Part shown: positions 24,833 to 33,005 of the stretch, one piece after another
Layout of the letters: each line of letters begins with the position of its first letter
Position numbering within the stretch: position 1 is the first letter of the stretch
Assembly (NCBI GenBank): GCA_026398435.1
Contig: JAPLSW010000073.1
Location: 1 to 36,002, forward strand
Direction: 5' to 3'
DNA length: 36,002 bases
Source: Chlamydiota bacterium
GTDB taxonomy: Bacteria > Chlamydiota > Chlamydiia > Chlamydiales > Rhabdochlamydiaceae
Made by a program: the position numbers and the translations under genes
The notes under the pieces: generated by a model
Told to the model about the DNA's origin: nothing
The model's database searches: none
The model's input: only the letters and a program-made list of their open reading frames with translations

Positions 24833-25567
24833 ATGGCCATTCCATCCATTAGCGCAGTTCCGATCGATTACCAATCTCTAAATTCGACTATAGGACAGCC
24901 AATAAGTCAACTTTTGGTATATGGGTTTGCCGACTGCGGTTGGGAGGATATATTATCGGCCTTGAGAAAAGATCCCGAATGCCCAGTAAAAAAAATATTT
25001 GACTATGAGATTGCTGTTGATGGCGAGGAAGGCTACACACTAGAGGGCAGACACATCGAAAAAGTCATTACAAACAACGACAGATGTAAACGTTGTTTAG
25101 TAAACCTTGTACTGGAAAATGTAAAAAGGTCTAGAGCCGAGCTTCCCCTGATTCCCATTCTATTTCTTATCGATACAGAAGCTGAAGTTCCCAAAGGCCA
25201 CTCCTATCCCCCTTCCCCTGTAGACGTCTTAGAAAATCGGGGAAGACTTACCATGACAGAGCTACGAAGAGCTTATAAACTTTGTGAAAGTCCTCTTTTG
25301 CCAAGTGAAATTACGGAAATTGCAAAGAAAACATTCTGTTTTGCTAAGCTATTGACAAGGAGCAAGTACCAATTCCAAAAGATTTCCGCCCCCTGGGAAG
25401 GAGAAAATAAGCCCGCATGGGATGAGCTGTGGGAGAAAATGCATCCAACCTCAGGCCCCTACTACGAAGAGCAAGTTGGGAAAATCGGGTTAAAAAGAAC
25501 TTTCGGACTATATTGGATTGACCAACTTACTACTCTAGCAAAACCTTATCTAAGAGATCCTTCCTAA
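24833..25567 (+). CDS. U-box-like domain protein, putative effector
   Basis: 244 residues, hydrophilic, no signal peptide. Residues about 47-115 follow the U-box E3-ligase pattern: DPECPVKKIFDYEIAVDGEEG (split at C50-P51, D63-G64) with Y68 in GYTLEGRHIEKVI, then C85-x2-C88, and LPLIPILFLID at 104-114, which parallels the U-box ending LIPN...L. The remaining 130 residues show no known domain. AGGG is 5 nt before the ATG. It is inserted between the CT274-like gene and dnaA, where Chlamydia has none. Ubiquitin ligase activity is inference; the similarity is to spacing and key residues only. Confidence 0.68.
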   Translation: MAIPSISAVPIDYQSLNSTIGQPISQLLVYGFADCGWEDILSALRKDPECPVKKIFDYEIAVDGEEGYTLEGRHIEKVITNNDRCKRCLVNLVLENVKRSRAELPLIPILFLIDTEAEVPKGHSYPPSPVDVLENRGRLTMTELRRAYKLCESPLLPSEITEIAKKTFCFAKLLTRSKYQFQKISAPWEGENKPAWDELWEKMHPTSGPYYEEQVGKIGLKRTFGLYWIDQLTTLAKPYLRDPS

Positions 25568-25688
25568 TCGCAACAGGAGAGCTTAAATAGATTTAGACAC
25601 TCATCCTTGTACCCGGCAAACACTAAGAAAACACAAAATCACCCTATCCGCCTTTCATTTAATGACATATAGCAAAATAACTTTTATG

Positions 25689-25755
25689 TTGTATAAAACA
25701 CCCCCCCTGTTTTATACATAAATTGACGAAAACACCCCCCCTATTTCATACAAAA
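25689..25755 (+). repeat. Tandem 34-bp repeat with C7 core and perfect palindrome
   Basis: Two adjacent copies, from 25689 and 25723, share TTG-x3-AAAACACCCCCCCT and end in TATAC or CATAC. In the first, GTATAAAACA (25691-25700) and TGTTTTATAC (25708-25717) form a perfect 10-bp inverted repeat around seven C. The second copy runs to the ATG of the DUF4143 ATPase and replaces a ribosome site. Possible operator, promoter pair or element end; unexplained. Confidence 0.8.
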
Positions 25756-27080
25756 TGCAAAGATCTCTCAAAAAAATTCTCTCCGAATGGAAAAATCACC
25801 CTCTTAGAAGGCCTCTAATAGTCAGAGGAGCTAGACAAGTAGGAAAGACCTTCCTAATAGAAGCCTTTGGTAAAGAGGAATTCGAAAACATAATAACGGT
25901 GAATCTTGAGTTTTCTCCCAATTTTCAAAAGTGCTTTGAAGATTTAAATCCAAAATCGATCATTAACCAAATTGAGCTGATTTCTCAGGAAAAAATCACA
26001 CCGGGTAAAACACTTCTTTTTATCGATGAAATCCAGCAGTGCCCAAATGCATTAACATCCCTGCGGTATTTTAAAGAAAAACTTCCAGAGCTGCATGTAA
26101 TTGCCGCAGGCTCTCTATTAGAATTTGCAATCCAAGACGAAGATTTCTCCTTTCCTGTGGGAAGAGTCCAGTTTGCAAGGCTCTATCCTCTATCTTTCTT
26201 AGAATATCTAGAGGCTGGGGAAAATACCCATTTAAAAGAGCAGCTTTCTTCTTACACCTTAAAAAATACACCACCTCCCGCTATCCACGAGCATTTACTT
26301 ACTAAATTACAAGAATATTTCATCGTCGGAGGAATGCCCGCCTCCGTGCAAGCATTTATCCAAACAAACTCCTACCTAGAAGCGAAATATATCCAGCAAT
26401 CGCTTTGGGATGCTTTTGAATCTGATTTCAGAAAATATGCAACTAAAACACAGCACCGCTATCTAAAAAAAGTCTTCGAAGAAGGCCCCAAGCTCATTGG
26501 ATCACAAGTAAAGTATAGTAAGATCGATCCCGAACTTCCCAATCCCTCACGTGATATGAAAAATGCGATCGAGCTTTTACATCTTGCCGGCCTGCTTCAT
26601 CCAATCCATGCAACATCTGCTGGAGGACTGCCTTTAGTAAAGGGTCTCAAACAATCCATTTTTAAATTACTTTTCCTAGATATTGGACTTGTAGAGAAAG
26701 TACTCAATGTCGGTCCTCAAAATGCAGATCTATTAACAGGTGCCTTAGCCGAACAATTTGTAGGTCAAGAGCTGCTTGCCTATAGTGATCCTTTGCAAAA
26801 TGCAACTTTGTTTTTTTGGATGAGAGAAAAACAGGCAAGCTCTGCAGAAGTTGACTATGTTCTTGCTTCTAAAGAGCTGATCTTGCCCGTCGAAGTAAAA
26901 GCGGGGAAAACAGGCAAGCTAAAATCCTTGCGTGTTTTTACGGAAGAAAAATCATCCCCTTTTGGAATACGAATATCGCAAGACATCTTGGGATTTGAAA
27001 AAGGAATCCTTTCAGTTCCTCTCTACATGGTATCCCAAATACACAGACTGATAGACGAAGCGCTGCAGATCGGCTCGTAG
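25755..27080 (+). CDS. AAA_14 / DUF4143 ATPase
   Basis: 441 residues. N-terminal P-loop ATPase with Walker A GARQVGKT (25-32) and Walker B LLFIDEIQ (87-94). The C-terminal DUF4143 region has the PD-(D/E)xK-like pattern AEVDYV (Glu365, Asp367) and LPVEVKAG (Glu380, Lys382), as in archaeal-type ATPase/nuclease fusions. Genes of this family are frequent, mobile and of unknown role; toxin-antitoxin-like or stress functions have been suggested for some. There is no ribosome site: the ATG follows the C7 repeat by 12 nt. It lies between accessory and conserved genes just before dnaA. Confidence 0.9.
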   Translation: MQRSLKKILSEWKNHPLRRPLIVRGARQVGKTFLIEAFGKEEFENIITVNLEFSPNFQKCFEDLNPKSIINQIELISQEKITPGKTLLFIDEIQQCPNALTSLRYFKEKLPELHVIAAGSLLEFAIQDEDFSFPVGRVQFARLYPLSFLEYLEAGENTHLKEQLSSYTLKNTPPPAIHEHLLTKLQEYFIVGGMPASVQAFIQTNSYLEAKYIQQSLWDAFESDFRKYATKTQHRYLKKVFEEGPKLIGSQVKYSKIDPELPNPSRDMKNAIELLHLAGLLHPIHATSAGGLPLVKGLKQSIFKLLFLDIGLVEKVLNVGPQNADLLTGALAEQFVGQELLAYSDPLQNATLFFWMREKQASSAEVDYVLASKELILPVEVKAGKTGKLKSLRVFTEEKSSPFGIRISQDILGFEKGILSVPLYMVSQIHRLIDEALQIGS

Positions 27081-27091
27081 TTATACGAGCC
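27072..27091. other. Hairpin after the DUF4143 ATPase gene
   Basis: GGCTCGTA (27072-27079) pairs perfectly with TACGAGCC (27084-27091), loop GTTA, overlapping the stop codon region. It is followed by eight A rather than T, so it is not a standard terminator on either strand. Confidence 0.6.
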
Positions 27092-27256
27092 AAAAAAAAC
27101 TTACAGCTTGCTGTGTTTTCATAGTCAACAAGTTACCTCCTGGAAGAAATTCTTCTCCGGAATTTTGCTTGCATCCATTTTGAACCGGGTGGTAACGTGA
27201 CGGAATATAAGCCACTTTTCTTCTTGAAACATTCTTTACAATGAGCTGTTAAAATT

Positions 27257-28609
27257 ATGCTGACAAGTCAGACGCAAGATGTATGGGATTTGTTTTTACA
27301 ATTTATTGAAGAGAGATGTTCATCTACAGAATTTGAGAACTGGATATCTCCTATTAAAGTGATTGAGTCCACGGCTCACAAACTCATTTTACAAGTGCCT
27401 AATATCTTCGTGCAGCAGTATCTGATCGATAACTACAAGAAAGACCTTGTACAATTCGTTCCTGTTCTAGCATCAGGAGAACCTGCCATTGAATTCGTAA
27501 TTGCAGAACCAAAAAAAACGGTAGTGCAAGCCCCTGTTATTACAAAGCCAGAAGAGACAGCGCCCCAAGAAACTTCGAAAGACCACTACGAACTCAAACT
27601 CAACACCCTTTACACATTCGATAACTTCATAGAAGGCCCCTCTAACCAATTTGTAAAGTCAGCAGCTCTTGGCGTGGCTGCAAGACCTGGAAGGTCTTAC
27701 AATCCCCTCTTCATCCATGGTGGTGTCGGACTTGGCAAAACACACCTTCTCCATGCAATCGGTCATACGATAAAACAAAATCATAAGAAAGTACGGGTCC
27801 ATGCAATCACCACTGAAGCGTTCATCAACGACCTGGTAGATAATCTGCGCAATAAGACCCTCGATAAAATGAAAAAGTTTTATCGATCACTCGATGTTCT
27901 TCTTGTTGATGATATCCAGTTTTTGCAGAACAGGCAGAACTTCGAAGAAGAATTTTGCAACACCTTTGAAACGCTCATCAACCAAAATAAACAGATTGTC
28001 ATTACAAGTGATAAGCCACCGGGACAACTCAAACTTTCTGAAAGGATGATTGCCAGGATGGAGTGGGGCCTTGTCGCTAATATCGGCATACCAGATCTCG
28101 AAACACGCGTTGCTATTTTGCAACATAAGGCGGAACAAAAGGGATTTAAAATCCCTCAAAAAGTCGCATTCTTTATCGCCGAGCATATCTTTAATAATGT
28201 CAGACAGCTGGAAGGGGCAATAAATCGCCTGAGCGCATACTGTAGAATGATGGGGCTTGATGTCACAGAAGAAGTGGTAGAAAGAGCTCTGAGCGAGCTT
28301 TTTCAGATGGCCCCTTCCAAACGTGTCTCTGTTGATAGCATCTTAAAAAGTGTAGCTACAATTTATGAAGTGCGGGTCAGCGACCTAAAAGGCAACTCCC
28401 GTAGTAAAGATATCGCCTTCCCAAGACAAGTAGCTATGTATCTTGCAAAAGAGCTCATCAATGACTCTTTGATTAAGCTCTCCTCTTCCTTTGGAGGGAA
28501 AACGCATTCTACCCTACTGCATTCTTGGAAAAAAATTTCAGGGCAAGTAGCAACAGATGAAGTACTACGCAAACAGATCCAAATGGCTCGGCGTAATCTT
28601 GAAGCTTGA
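27257..28609 (+). CDS. dnaA: Chromosomal replication initiator DnaA (DnaA2-type)
   Basis: 450 residues with N-terminal domain I, a short linker, AAA+ domain and C-terminal DNA-binding domain. Walker A GGVGLGKT is at 155-162, Walker [11 protein letters not shown] near 208-217, and the DNA-binding signature [12 protein letters not shown] replaces the usual GGRDHTTVLHA, a divergent version. Placement between CT274-like and bactofilin genes matches dnaA2 (CT275); Chlamydia encodes a second DnaA elsewhere. I see no DnaA-box cluster here, so this is not evidently the origin. Confidence 0.95.
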   Translation: MLTSQTQDVWDLFLQFIEERCSSTEFENWISPIKVIESTAHKLILQVPNIFVQQYLIDNYKKDLVQFVPVLASGEPAIEFVIAEPKKTVVQAPVITKPEETAPQETSKDHYELKLNTLYTFDNFIEGPSNQFVKSAALGVAARPGRSYNPLFIHGGVGLGKTHLLHAIGHTIKQNHKKVRVHAITTEAFINDLVDNLRNKTLDKMKKFYRSLDVLLVDDIQFLQNRQNFEEEFCNTFETLINQNKQIVITSDKPPGQLKLSERMIARMEWGLVANIGIPDLETRVAILQHKAEQKGFKIPQKVAFFIAEHIFNNVRQLEGAINRLSAYCRMMGLDVTEEVVERALSELFQMAPSKRVSVDSILKSVATIYEVRVSDLKGNSRSKDIAFPRQVAMYLAKELINDSLIKLSSSFGGKTHSTLLHSWKKISGQVATDEVLRKQIQMARRNLEA

Positions 28610-28668
28610 AACTTGGGGTCAGATCTGTTAACTACAAGTTAATAGAAAAAACTTAAAGGTTCATCACT

Positions 28669-29181
28669 ATGTTTAAGAAACACACTAAAGACAGCCAAGT
28701 AGAAGAAAGCCTCCTAGAAAAACCCTCTCTTACTGCCACCTCCCCTTTTACAGGATACGAGTCCTTTCGCAACAAAAACATGCAAGAAGCCCTCTTTGAA
28801 AAAGGGACAGAAAAACCTGAAATCTTCATTGGGGAAAATGTGAAGATAGAAGGATCATTAACCTTTGAGACTCTTGCTAAAATTGAAGGACACTTTACTG
28901 GAGAGATTATCTCTAAAGGCAAGATCATCATAGGGCCTCAAGGCATTGTTAAAGCTGATATCTTTTTAGAAGAAGCTGTTATTTCCGGAAGAGTCGAGGG
29001 AAATATCACCGTAACAAAAAAACTCATTCTTGAAGGAAGCGCTAAAATTACGGGTGATATTACAGCTCCCTCTATTAGCGTTGGGGAAGGGGTATCCATC
29101 TGTGGGAAGCTCCACGTGACAAAAACTCCTAGTCCTGAGGAATTAGAGGAAGACTTCCCCTTAGAAGAAGATCCGTTGTAA
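28669..29181 (+). CDS. bacA: Bactofilin (CT276/BacA-like)
   Basis: 170 residues. An unstructured N-terminus of about 45 residues is followed by a right-handed beta-helix bactofilin core from about 50 (IFIGENVKIEGSLTFE) to 155 with regular short repeats such as GHFTGEIISKGKIIIG, then an acidic tail. In C. trachomatis the CT276 product is a bactofilin affecting cell size; polymer formation at the membrane is the family role. Sits 59 nt after dnaA as in Chlamydia. Confidence 0.9.
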   Translation: MFKKHTKDSQVEESLLEKPSLTATSPFTGYESFRNKNMQEALFEKGTEKPEIFIGENVKIEGSLTFETLAKIEGHFTGEIISKGKIIIGPQGIVKADIFLEEAVISGRVEGNITVTKKLILEGSAKITGDITAPSISVGEGVSICGKLHVTKTPSPEELEEDFPLEEDPL

Positions 29182-29331
29182 AATATACTTTACATCTGTA
29201 AGGAGTCACTTTCAAAGCTGGCTCCTTGCACTAGCACTTCCTTATCAAAAAATAATTACAAAACTCAATTAAACTGGAATATTATTACATTACATGCAAT
29301 AATATTCTAAAATTTAATTCAGGTACTAATT

Positions 29332-31389
29332 ATGGCTTCTTCAGTTTCTTCTGCTGTTACTAACATATCCACCTGTCGAGTAATTCAAGAAGGGTTAGGC
29401 CAGCTTGGTAGAGTAAGGCCGGGTAATTTTCCCTCAGCCCTTACAATCATCAGACAACTGGGAACTTCTTTTGCTGCAATAGACTCACTCACACCCGTCT
29501 CAAAGGGAAGAATTGCTTTTTTAGGCAATCGTCTTTTAGGACTCTTAGATGGATACGCATCTAGAGAAGCTCCTTACGAAGTCATTGCTAAAGTAATTGC
29601 TGATTTAGCAAATCTCAAAAATGCCCTACAGATGGAAGTTGCGAATTTCAGTTGGATTTACCATCCGATTCAGACCTATTCTCAGCTTAGTAGATCTCCT
29701 TATTTACGAGAGCTTCAAGAGATTCTTCCTGAAGTTTTACATAAAATAAGACTTGGAGATCGAGACCATTTTGTTATTGATGCTGAACCTATACAGCGAT
29801 ATTTTGCATCAGTAGATACCCACGGTTTAACCAATCAATTTGACTTGCTTATGATAATTCTCATGAGTGACTATAAGTTTGAAGGATCTAAAATTACGAT
29901 TCCCTTATCGAAAATACCTCGAATGGATCTACTCGAAAGATATTTAGGGATAGAGGATATCCCCTGCAAATTGGTAATTCAAATGCTCTATGCTTGTGGA
30001 TTGCAATATAGTTTAATTTCTAACCACCTTACTTCTAACGATCTTGTCCAAGCCTCTTTATTTAATGTTTTAGAAAAAATCGAACCAAGTTCTACCGCAA
30101 AACCCATTGCTGCAGGTGTATTAGCTGGCGTTCCAGTGGAATATAGCTTTAACAACTATTTAGAAAAAAAACCACTTATCCCCCTATTTTCCGCCATACT
30201 TGAGGAAAGAGATCTCTACATGGCAGAAGGAACACCCACTATAAATATGATGGTTTCTGAAGATTTTATTTCTAGAATTACTCCTATGATGGGAGAGGAC
30301 TGGCTACAAGAATCTGCAGAGGCCTATGATCTTATCCGCCGGATTGAGATCTCTTGCAGAAAAATTTTTCCTAGAGGTCTTTTAGGAGACTTAGATGAAC
30401 TTCTTCGCACTCAAGCAAGTGACCCCTATTTGCTCGACCGCATTATATTTATGAATCACGAACTCGCAATTTGGAAAGGAAGGGGAGCTTCCTTAATCTC
30501 TCCAGACCTCCTCCACTCAGGAAGTAAAGAAGACTATAAGTTACTCGCCTTTTATCAATTTATGAAGATCCACGCAAAAGATACGGATATGGATAAAGCA
30601 GAAGCTGAAGCTAAATCTGAAAAAGATGAGGTATTTTCTGTTAAAATACCCTCTAGTAAAAAAGATCCTCGCAAGGGTAAAAAACCAGCTAAAGCTCAGA
30701 GGCAGGGAGGGGCCGGCTCTACAAGTCTAGCTGCTACCTCCGCCTTAGAAGATGATGCTGGCGCTGCAAAAGCTCCAGACCCAGTAAAAATGAAACCTCC
30801 TGCAGCAGAAGTCGCCCATCTTCTACACCCTACAGGAAATCCATTTCTCACCGAAGCTATCTCTAAATCTAGAGCTTCTTTAAGTAGGACCTCTCTTGCA
30901 CCTCGTGTAAATGTATGGAATATATCTGGGGATAGAGGATTAGCTTACTACGGATATGGCTTACGAACCGAACATGTTCTTTCTCCGGAGGAGATGATTT
31001 TGCGACATCGATTCCCTCCTGGAATACTTTCCCTTTTATTTAGCGACCTATATTCCAAAGAATCCACGATACAAAGACCCTCCGGCGAAATTTGCAGGCA
31101 CTTTGAAAGCGTCCTCTATATCGACGGCAAAAAATATATGCTGGAAGCAACGGCAGATTCTAGAGGAACCCTATTCCATTACTATGCAAGGCCTCTTACG
31201 AGATTTGCAGATTATTTCCAGCTTACCAGAGAGTCTCCTTCAGAATTTCCAGTCCTTAAAGGAAAAGCAGAAGCCCCTACCCCCCTCGCTGGAGTAAGTA
31301 CAGAAGGAATCAGGTCTGATCCGCAAGGAAATGCTACCTTTGAATTTGACGGACATACTTATAAGATTCTCTTATTAAGAATGCCTTAA
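29332..31389 (+). CDS. Large protein of unknown function, putative effector
   Basis: 685 residues, not recognised. Residues 1 to about 415 look helical and globular, with no signal peptide or membrane segment. About 416-500 is a low-complexity Lys/Ala/Pro/Glu-rich linker (KKDPRKGKKPAKAQ, DDAGAAKAPDP). About 510-685 is a second compact domain with HRFPPGILSLLF, RHFESVLYIDGKKYMLEA and a C-terminal DGHTYKILLL. Such two-domain layout with a flexible linker and a Ser/Thr-rich N-terminus is common in type III effectors, but that is only an impression. In C. trachomatis nqr genes follow CT276; here this accessory gene replaces them. Confidence 0.75.
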   Translation: MASSVSSAVTNISTCRVIQEGLGQLGRVRPGNFPSALTIIRQLGTSFAAIDSLTPVSKGRIAFLGNRLLGLLDGYASREAPYEVIAKVIADLANLKNALQMEVANFSWIYHPIQTYSQLSRSPYLRELQEILPEVLHKIRLGDRDHFVIDAEPIQRYFASVDTHGLTNQFDLLMIILMSDYKFEGSKITIPLSKIPRMDLLERYLGIEDIPCKLVIQMLYACGLQYSLISNHLTSNDLVQASLFNVLEKIEPSSTAKPIAAGVLAGVPVEYSFNNYLEKKPLIPLFSAILEERDLYMAEGTPTINMMVSEDFISRITPMMGEDWLQESAEAYDLIRRIEISCRKIFPRGLLGDLDELLRTQASDPYLLDRIIFMNHELAIWKGRGASLISPDLLHSGSKEDYKLLAFYQFMKIHAKDTDMDKAEAEAKSEKDEVFSVKIPSSKKDPRKGKKPAKAQRQGGAGSTSLAATSALEDDAGAAKAPDPVKMKPPAAEVAHLLHPTGNPFLTEAISKSRASLSRTSLAPRVNVWNISGDRGLAYYGYGLRTEHVLSPEEMILRHRFPPGILSLLFSDLYSKESTIQRPSGEICRHFESVLYIDGKKYMLEATADSRGTLFHYYARPLTRFADYFQLTRESPSEFPVLKGKAEAPTPLAGVSTEGIRSDPQGNATFEFDGHTYKILLLRMP

Positions 31390-31476
31390 ATCTGTAAAAA
31401 GTTGAATTCTACAGTCTAAAAAACTTCGAAAATCAGATTCTATTAGCCAAAGCATATCAGCCTACTTAAAATCCCA

Positions 31477-31587
31477 AATTTGTCACTCAACTACATTTGA
31501 GTGACAAATTCTGGATTTGAGTGACAGTTTTTAAGTTTTGAGTGACAAATTAAGCATTTGAGTGACATTATAGAAATTTGAGTGACA
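31477..31587 (+). promoter_or_regulatory. Operator array: five phased TTTGAGTGACA repeats plus one inverted copy
   Basis: TTTGAGTGACA starts at 31496, 31516, 31537, 31557 and 31577, spaced 20, 21, 20 and 20 bp (two helical turns each). An inverted copy at 31481-31490 makes a perfect 14-bp inverted repeat: AATTTGTCACTCAA (31477-31490) with TTGAGTGACAAATT (31497-31510), loop of 6. It ends 17 nt before the HTH-Fic start codon. Most likely a cooperative binding site, perhaps for the Fic protein's own winged helix. A -10-like TATAGA lies at 31569-31574. Confidence 0.85.
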
Positions 31588-31604
31588 CTTAAAAAGGAGC
31601 TAAA

Positions 31605-32996
31605 ATGTCCAAAAAGACCTTAACTGATGCGCTTGAAGAGCTCGTCGCCTCTATTGCTTTTTTTCCGGAGGGCGCTTCTTTACAAGATCTCGATGAGGCT
31701 TTAGGACATTCTTCAGCCCACAGAACTCTCCAGCGTAGATTGAGTCTTCTTGTCAAACAAGGGAAGATCTCTGTACAGGGAGATTCCCGTTCCAGGAGAT
31801 ACCTGATAATTCCTGAACAAGCTAACTGCAAGGACAGTTTTACAGACTCGGAAAAACTTCTCAGGAAAATGGGAAGCATCTCCCTTTCTAAAGAAGGCCG
31901 TGATATTCAAATGCAGGTCTCTCAGCCGATACATAAAAGACCCTTCGTAAATTATCACCGCGCTTTTTTAGACAGTTATAAGCCAAATGTTACATTTTAT
32001 TTACCTGAATCTGTCCGCAAACGTTGCCTTGAAATTGGAACAACGGATGGAAAACGTCCGGCTGGTACCCATGCTAGAGAAATCTACGGACGGCTTCTCA
32101 TTGACTTATCATGGAATTCCAGTCGACTGGAAGGCAATACCTATTCCTTATTAGAGACAGAGCGCTTATTAGAGTTTAGCGAGATTGCTGAGGGGAAAAA
32201 TCTTGAAGAATCTCAAATGATTTTAAATCATAAGGTAGCTCTTGAATTCCTTGTAGAGTCGGCTGAAGCCATTGGAATGAATCAATATACCATTTTGAAC
32301 CTTCATGCTCTGCTTTCAAATAACTTACTTGGAAATCCAGAGTCTTGTGGACGGCTTCGTAAAATTCCTGTGGGAATTGCAAAAACAGTCTATCATCCAA
32401 CGGCTATCCTTCCGCTCATTGAAGAGTGTTTTCAACTTATTTTAACAAAAGCAAGTGTAATAGAGGATCCTTTTGAGCAGGCATTTTTTTTAATGGTCCA
32501 TTTGCCCTATTTGCAGCCGTTTGAAGATGTGAACAAACGAGTATCTCGCCTTGCTGCAAATATTCCTCTTATACTTAGAAATTTTTGTCCTATATCTTAT
32601 GTCGATGTCCCAGTGCAAACGTACATTAATGCGCTACTAGGAGTATATGAGCTAAACCGGATCGATCTGCTTAGAGATGTTTTTATCTGGGCCTACGAGC
32701 GCTCTTGCCTGCTTTATTCTTCTATCAGACAAACTCTAGGAGAGCCCGATCCCTTTCGTATGCGCTATAGGGATCTTATTTACAAAATGGTAACGGAGAT
32801 TGTACTTACACCTTTAGATAAGAAAAAAGCGGTAGAATTCATTAAACAAAAAGCCGGTCAGTTTAGCGACTCTGAAGAGCGATCACGTTTTATTGAAACC
32901 ATAGAAATTGAGCTTAGATCATTGCATGAAGGCAATATCGCTCGTTATAGACTCCGCCCTTCTGAATTTTCTCTGTGGCACAGGTCATGGTTGTAA
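31605..32996 (+). CDS. Winged-helix Fic-family protein with altered Fic motif
   Basis: 463 residues. A winged helix-turn-helix at about 1-70 (DLDEALGHSSAHRTLQRRL), an inhibitory motif S172-SRL-E176-G177 ahead of the Fic core (class II style), and the Fic loop at 304-312 reading QPFEDVNKR instead of HPFxDGNGR. The catalytic His is replaced by Gln304 and both loop glycines are changed, so classical AMP transfer is unlikely. AAGGAG precedes the ATG by 6 nt, and the operator array lies directly upstream. It may act as a DNA-binding regulator, or have a different chemistry. Confidence 0.88.
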   Translation: MSKKTLTDALEELVASIAFFPEGASLQDLDEALGHSSAHRTLQRRLSLLVKQGKISVQGDSRSRRYLIIPEQANCKDSFTDSEKLLRKMGSISLSKEGRDIQMQVSQPIHKRPFVNYHRAFLDSYKPNVTFYLPESVRKRCLEIGTTDGKRPAGTHAREIYGRLLIDLSWNSSRLEGNTYSLLETERLLEFSEIAEGKNLEESQMILNHKVALEFLVESAEAIGMNQYTILNLHALLSNNLLGNPESCGRLRKIPVGIAKTVYHPTAILPLIEECFQLILTKASVIEDPFEQAFFLMVHLPYLQPFEDVNKRVSRLAANIPLILRNFCPISYVDVPVQTYINALLGVYELNRIDLLRDVFIWAYERSCLLYSSIRQTLGEPDPFRMRYRDLIYKMVTEIVLTPLDKKKAVEFIKQKAGQFSDSEERSRFIETIEIELRSLHEGNIARYRLRPSEFSLWHRSWL

Positions 32997-33005
32997 AGGT
33001 CTTCT

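Noticed and set aside
27072..27099. Terminator after the DUF4143 gene
   Set aside because: The stem is perfect but is followed by A8, and there is no T-run on the minus-strand side either.
27081..27256. Replication origin upstream of dnaA
   Set aside because: I saw no cluster of TTATCCACA-like DnaA boxes or an AT-rich unwinding element in this short gap.
31481..31587. Possible CRISPR array
   Set aside because: Repeats are only 11 bp with 9-10 bp spacers, AT-rich, and no cas genes; a phased operator array fits better.
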